This document shows positions 8,389 to 11,357 of a stretch of DNA of 11,357 nt, piece after piece. The notes under the pieces are model-generated. The model saw nothing but the letters and a program-made list of their open reading frames with translations. It ran no database searches and had not been told where the DNA came from. Made by a program: the position numbers and the translations under genes. Position 1 is the first letter of the stretch; the number at the start of each line of letters is the position of its first letter. This stretch comes from Xanthoparmelia taractica (lineage: Eukaryota > Ascomycota > Lecanoromycetes > Lecanorales > Parmeliaceae): the NCBI GenBank assembly GCA_033085395.1, contig JANQBS010000610.1, positions 1 to 11,357 of the forward strand, in the 5' to 3' direction.

Positions 8389-8596
8389 TGTTAGGACTGC
8401 AACCAGATCAAGTCAATGATAGTGTGTAACGAATAAATTAAGTCTAAGGAGGAACTATCTAGCTGGAAAGGAATATCTATAAGGGACGCCAAGGCCTATA
8501 GGGGCTAGTCTCAATTGAGAAGAAAAGCCGTAGTCCCAATTAGAAAGATAAGCCGACTTGATATTGCAGGCCTATGTGATCGTCACACTCGTAACA
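8389..8596 (-). repeat. Gypsy 3' LTR, 208 bp, lightly mutated
   Basis: On the + strand the block starts tgttagg and ends cgtaaca, so on the element's own strand it runs TGTTACG...CCTAACA with TGTTA/TAACA inverted termini. It is followed (+ strand) by a pyrimidine-rich stretch that is the complement of the polypurine tract, which fixes the edge. It keeps normal CA and TG content (for example ctgcaaccagatcaag), in contrast to the pol next to it. At 208 bp it is short for a gypsy LTR but within the range known for fungal elements. The partner LTR is outside the window, so the ends rest on terminus and PPT evidence only. Confidence 0.75.
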
Positions 8597-8611
8597 TTAT
8601 CTTTCTTCTTA
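8597..8611 (-). other. Gypsy polypurine tract
   Basis: The reverse complement reads aagaagaaagataa directly before the LTR's TGTTA. Purine-only runs at this place prime plus-strand DNA synthesis. Confidence 0.7.
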
Positions 8612-8823
8612 AATAGCGATGTCTTAGCGCTATAGAAGAATAATATTCGCATATATAAATAATTTTAAACGCCTAGAAGAAACGCATACTAATATAAGAA
8701 CGAAGTGTAAGATATTTCAATTTACCCGAAGCTAGCCGGGCTTCTCCGCTAAGTCTATCGTAATATTAGCGAATAGATTCAAATAATAAATAAAAATTAA
8801 TCGAAGTCTGGTTCTCTATTGGG
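8612..8823 (-). other. Gypsy 3' untranslated region
   Basis: This lies between the pol stop and the polypurine tract. No ORF or domain is recognised. A patch of milder mutation with higher GC at about 8722-8755 contains short inverted repeats (gaagc ... gcttc, around a gctagc palindrome). Confidence 0.55.
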
Positions 8824-9020
8824 CCTAGCGCGATTTATTAAGATATCGTCTATAAAATTTATTCACTACTTTCTTAAAGTCTTCGAACTTGTCTTAATCC
8901 GTATAATATTAATTATTATCTCTATTTAAATCGATCTATTTAACTTTATACTAAAGACGCCCATAATAACGCCTAAAGTCTAATATATCGTTTACGTCTT
9001 ATAACTCTTTTTCGTTAATT
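8824..9020 (-). pseudogene. Chromodomain at Pol C-terminus
   Basis: Chromodomains at the end of chromovirus integrase steer insertion to heterochromatin by binding histone marks. Read on the - strand from about 9016, the peptide is E-K-E-L-stop-D-V-N-D-I-L-D-F-R-R-Y-Y-G-R-L-stop-Y-K-V-K-stop. It matches 'EKEWEVDDILDSRR..G.LQYKVKW' with Trp and Gln codons turned to stops. 'L-D-R-D-N' and 'F-Y-R-R-Y-P/L-N-K' follow. The frame agrees with integrase upstream. The first plausible terminator is tag at 8826-8824, which may itself be a former CAG; another TAG is at 8818-8816. Confidence 0.85.
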
Positions 9021-10090
9021 ATTATTAATCTAAGAGAATCGTGCTTCTATTCTAATAAAGAATTTATAGTCGTAGACTTAAGCACCTTAGAATTAAAAAC
9101 TAAATAAATTCTTATATTATAAGAGAGTTCTAAACGATATAAGGTATCGACTCGCTTCAAGACTCTATATAAATCGAGTTATTTATCTTCGAGGTCCTTA
9201 TAGGGGCGTTCGATTTTAATATTCTTGAACGATAGCCAGACCTAATCGTCTATATCGTAAGTAACCTTCTTACGATATTTATTTATCTATGTCTTTATAG
9301 CTCTATATGTCTTTTTTAATTATAATCGTTCGAATTTTAAAATCTCCTTTATCTTAATTATAATATCTTCTATCTTTAAGACTTATAAACGTTTGCGTGT
9401 AATCTCGTAGAAAATATAATCTCGATTAAAGAATATACGTGAATAAAAATCTCGATTAAAGTAGAAGAGGGTGAGGAATATAGCGAATAAGGTATTGTTA
9501 TTATCACTAAATTTCACTATAGGGATTTACTTAACTTAATCGTTTTATAAGTAATTATAATAAATACGAAGGCCTCGCTCTATATTCTAATTAGCCCTCC
9601 CGATCTAATCGTCCATTTCGAGATAATATACGATAAATAAGTTAATCTTAATGCGTAGTCGCTTATAGAGGCTTTTTTAGAGCGTAGATATAAATTAAGT
9701 ATTCCTATCTAATATAAGAGATTATAATAACTCGTATAATCGAAAGAGATTTTATATAAGAATTCAAATAAGTTTCTCGAATAAATAATCGTTATCTCTC
9801 CAGTGATACGATACGTAGTAATATTTCTTTATAAGATAATATATAAGAATATAAATAGCGTTAAAATCGTTTAATAGAAATAGATCTATAATAAAATTTA
9901 TAGAAACGTCTTATTAACGACCTTAAGAAATTAAGAGAAATATTAATAATTTATTTATTTTATTTCTTAGGGCTTTACTACGTTAATAGTAATAATAATT
10001 ATAAATATATTATTTAATCGTTTTGACGTAGCTAGGTCAATAGTAGTAACGTAGAAATAAGTTAATTATTCTTCGTATTTTTAGATAATC
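9021..10090 (-). pseudogene. Gypsy integrase (RIP-killed)
   Basis: This integrase inserts the element's cDNA. From N to C on the - strand: 'YW/stop-P-S-Y-V-K-T-I-K' with 'R-S-K-A-L-R-N-K' after it (about 10050-9960), the tail of the zinc-binding region, whose Cys codons now read as Tyr. Next comes S-I-N-F-I-I-D-L for 'SMDFITDL', where the first catalytic Asp is Asn (9898-9896). The second Asp is kept in L-D-R-N-T-stop-F for 'SDRGTQF'. Then Y-Y-L-E-M-D-D-stop-I-G-R-A-N for 'YHPEMDGQTERAN', with Gly in place of Glu in the TER step. That last change (A to G) is not RIP-like. 'NYL.NDWV.WI' and 'FYFNRDFYSRI' follow (about 9570-9440). The C-terminal part reads V/W-L-S-F-K-N-I-K-I-E-R-P and Y-R-V-L-K-R-V-D-T (about 9245-9145), then 'YRLEL...IYLVFNSKVLK'. 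The frame is continuous. Confidence 0.88.
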
Positions 10091-10419
10091 ATTAAAAGAT
10101 TAATTATAAATCTTTCTTAATAGCTTTATATAAAACTCGACCGAGATTTATAATAATCCGTTCTTAAAGAAGGCTTTATTAATGATATAACATCGACTTA
10201 GCATGTAATTATAGAGTTTGACCTAATTATAATTCATCGCTTTATAGAATTCGTTATATATAAGATTCTCTTAATTAACTTGATAAATTCGTTTAAATAG
10301 ATCTTCTTCGACTTCTATAACTCGAATTTAAACGCGATTCGGGGTGAGAATCGTTTAATATTAATATTAACTTCTTTTATTAGCTTCGTTCGCTAAGATA
10401 AATAATAATATTCTTATTA
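10091..10419 (-). pseudogene. Gypsy Pol segment between RNase H and integrase
   Basis: This is the connection and N-terminal integrase part of Pol, where the HHCC zinc finger and a tether are expected. The sequence is RIP-eroded and I could not place the His and Cys residues with certainty. Milder patches occur at about 10150-10230. RNase H (10663) and the integrase core (9898) are in the same frame, so any indels in between cancel out. Confidence 0.6.
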
Positions 10420-10870
10420 GGGCGTCGACTTTACTATTAATTATTCTCGTACGAAAGATAATCTAAAAATTAAATTTAGATAGAATATCTAAATAGCGGG
10501 CTTAACGGCGTGTAAGCTTCTTATTTTTCATGAATATTTTTAAGGCCTAATAGTTAGTAAACACTTAAATAGATAGCTCGATATATTTTAATTTAGGTCG
10601 TTAGTATTCGAAGTATCGAATAATCGTTAGCAACTTTTTATTATAAATATAATAGTTATATTCCGCTAAAATTATACTTTTACTATAGAATATTATCGAA
10701 TATAGAACTTTATCGCCGTTATATTAAGATAAAATTTCTCTTAGTATATAGTTAGAAGAATTAATTTTAAGAATAATTTAACGTTTAAAATTAAAATAGC
10801 GTAGGATTGAGATAATAATTACACACTTTTTAAGGTCGTCGAATAATTTAACGTAAATCTTATTTTAGAT
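10420..10870 (-). pseudogene. Gypsy RNase H (RIP-killed)
   Basis: This domain degrades RNA in the RNA:DNA hybrid. On the - strand it reads D/S-N-Y-I-L-R-E-I-L-S-stop-Y-N-G-D-K-V-L for 'SDYVLGGVLSQYDGDGVL' (about 10810-10720). F-Y-S-K-S-I-I-L-A-E-Y-N-Y-Y-I-Y-N-K-K-L-L for 'FSKKMTPAECNYPIYDKELL' follows (about 10700-10630; Glu codon at 10663). Then come A-I/T-I-I-R-Y-F-E, K-N-K-K-L-T-R-R-stop-A-R-Y for 'TTKKLTRRQARW' (about 10525-10495) and D-I-L-S-K-F-N-F. It ends with a 'GK.N..ADALSR'-type stretch near 10430. Stops sit at former Gln and Trp positions. Confidence 0.85.
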
Positions 10871-11275
10871 GAAGAGAATATTCTTCTTCGTAAGATTAAT
10901 TAAGGGTTTAATTAACTTAAAAAATTTATAGATAAAGCGTCGATAGAAGTTTATAAATTTTATAAAGTCTTAAACCTTTTTTAAATTCGTAGAAATACTT
11001 TAATTAAATATAATCTCGATCTTATAAAAATTTATTTATAGATTAGTTTCTAATATAATAATTCCTAGAAATACGATCTCTTTCATATCGAATTCGCATT
11101 TCTTGATATTAATCTATAAATCAGCCTCTCGTAAACGTTAAAGAACTTATTTAACGTGCTTTTAATATTCAGTCTTCTTTTAACTATAGATAAAAATATT
11201 ATTTAAATAGACTTAATAGAAGTCGTTTAGGAAATCGAATAGAATATCGTTGATATATTATTAAAAGGTACTCGA
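10871..11275 (-). pseudogene. Gypsy reverse transcriptase, C-terminal half (RIP-killed, truncated)
   Basis: On the - strand from about 11275: T-N-E-S-S-T-F-stop-stop-Y-I-N-D-I-L for 'TNAPSTFQQYINDVL', then D-F-L-N-D-F, then Y-L-N-N-I-F-I-Y-S for 'YLDDILIYS'. Both catalytic Asp codons have become AAT (11209-11198). 'RLREADL.I.IKKCEFD..E..FLG' (about 11135-11065), 'FINFYRRFI..F.KLIKPL' (about 10960-10900) and 'LTKKNILF' follow, as in gypsy RTs. The fingers subdomain with the first catalytic Asp should lie beyond 11290, but the sequence there no longer reads as RT, apart from a possible P-F step at about 11295-11290 out of frame. The element is therefore truncated or interrupted there. Confidence 0.87.
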
Positions 11276-11357
11276 TTCATTCGTACGGGTCGGAAAGGTG
11301 TGGTATATTTGATGGTATGGGACCAGTTTTTCGAATATCATACCGAAAGGTATGGGA
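11276..11357. other. Non-RIP sequence with GGTATGG repeats at window edge
   Basis: Composition changes sharply: G, CA and TG are normal here. The string ggtatggga occurs at 11314-11322 and 11349-11357. A related block, c(c/g)gaaaggt(a/g)tgg, is seen at 11291-11303 and 11343-11355. A perfect hairpin catacc-gaaa-ggtatg lies at 11339-11354. This could be the start of a minisatellite, another element, or flanking DNA that escaped RIP. Too little is visible to decide. Confidence 0.55.

Larger units (their letters stand above)
1..11275. other. RIP-mutated AT-rich compartment of nested dead retrotransposons
   Basis: Almost the whole window is AT-rich and poor in CpA/TpG, with TpA in excess, yet CpG remains frequent. 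This is what repeat-induced point mutation in ascomycetes leaves, since RIP favours CpA on either strand. Conserved retrotransposon motifs can still be read, with Gln (CAA/CAG) and Trp (TGG) positions turned into TAA/TAG and Gly/Asp/Glu codons turned into Lys/Asn. The two copia copies differ mainly by C/T and G/A transitions. Islands of milder mutation are visible at about 1075-1260, 6890-7200, 8389-8600 and 8700-8760. Composition was judged by eye, not counted. Confidence 0.9.
8389..11275 (-). mobile_element. Ty3/gypsy chromovirus, 3' part, RIP-inactivated
   Basis: On the - strand the order is RT, RNase H, integrase, chromodomain, 3' UTR, polypurine tract, LTR. RT before integrase marks Ty3/gypsy, and the C-terminal chromodomain marks a chromovirus, the main gypsy lineage in fungi. 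Five checkpoints lie in the same frame: RT box (codon at 11209), RNase H (10663), integrase first catalytic residue (9898), integrase C-terminal Trp (9238) and chromodomain (8968). All distances are multiples of three, so no net frameshift has occurred in 2.2 kb. The 5' LTR, gag, protease and the N-terminal part of RT are not in the window. The RT reading is lost near 11275-11290. Confidence 0.9.

Noticed and set aside
8725..8750. Hairpin as a bacterial-type terminator
   Set aside because: The inverted repeat is short and imperfect, and the setting is a eukaryotic retrotransposon 3' UTR.
1..11275. Decay by CpG methylation alone
   Set aside because: CpG dinucleotides are still plentiful while CpA/TpG are scarce, the reverse of CpG deamination.
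1..11357. AT-rich organelle or bacterial genome
   Set aside because: Contents are copia and gypsy retrotransposons with a CpA-depletion signature. These are nuclear and fungal in character, and no organelle genes or bacterial gene layout were seen.

Overview
The window is a gene-poor, very AT-rich stretch of what looks like a filamentous ascomycete (Pezizomycotina) nuclear genome. It is filled with dead LTR retrotransposons that carry the signature of repeat-induced point mutation (RIP). CpA and its complement TpG are scarce and TpA abounds, while CpG (tcg, gcg, cgc) is still common. That pattern fits CpA-directed RIP rather than ordinary CpG methyl-decay. The lost codons are those expected from C-to-T and G-to-A change: Gln and Trp codons become TAA/TAG, and catalytic Asp codons become Asn. 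The species cannot be named. I see no intact host gene, RNA gene or functional ORF.

Layout, left to right. (1) 1-1044: the 3' end of a Ty1/copia pol (RT catalytic motif to RNase H), + strand, cut by the window edge. (2) About 1060-1652: a copia LTR. (3) 1653-6418: a full-length copia internal region on + in the order gag, protease, integrase, RT, RNase H, which marks it as Pseudoviridae/Ty1-copia type. (4) About 6434-7060: the second copy of the same LTR. Segment 1-1652 and segment 5399-7060 are the same sequence twice, so the array is internal-LTR-internal-LTR with one LTR shared, as in a tandem element or an LTR-LTR recombinant. The first copy keeps one reading frame from RT to RNase H. The second has a 40-bp exact tandem duplication that breaks RT, a 24-nt in-frame deletion, and two further frame changes in and after integrase.

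(5) 7061-8388: degenerate AT-rich sequence of unknown origin, with a GC-richer, palindrome-bearing 5' part (possibly an old LTR) and a RIP-damaged coiled-coil-like reading frame at about 7707-8040. (6) 8389 to about 11275: the 3' part of a Ty3/gypsy chromovirus on the - strand: 208-bp LTR (TGTTA...TAACA), polypurine tract, 3' UTR, chromodomain, integrase, RNase H and RT. All pol checkpoints lie in one reading frame, so it was killed by point mutation and not by indels. Its 5' half is missing from the window. (7) About 11276-11357: sequence of ordinary base composition with short GGTATGGGA repeats and a hairpin, marking the edge of the RIP-affected block or a different sequence.

No new biological system is evident. 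The noteworthy points are the shared-LTR array, the recurrent Asp-to-Asn loss in unrelated polymerases and integrases, the lightly mutated gypsy LTR next to heavily mutated pol, the post-RIP 40-bp duplication, and the unidentified reading frame at 7.7-8.0 kb.
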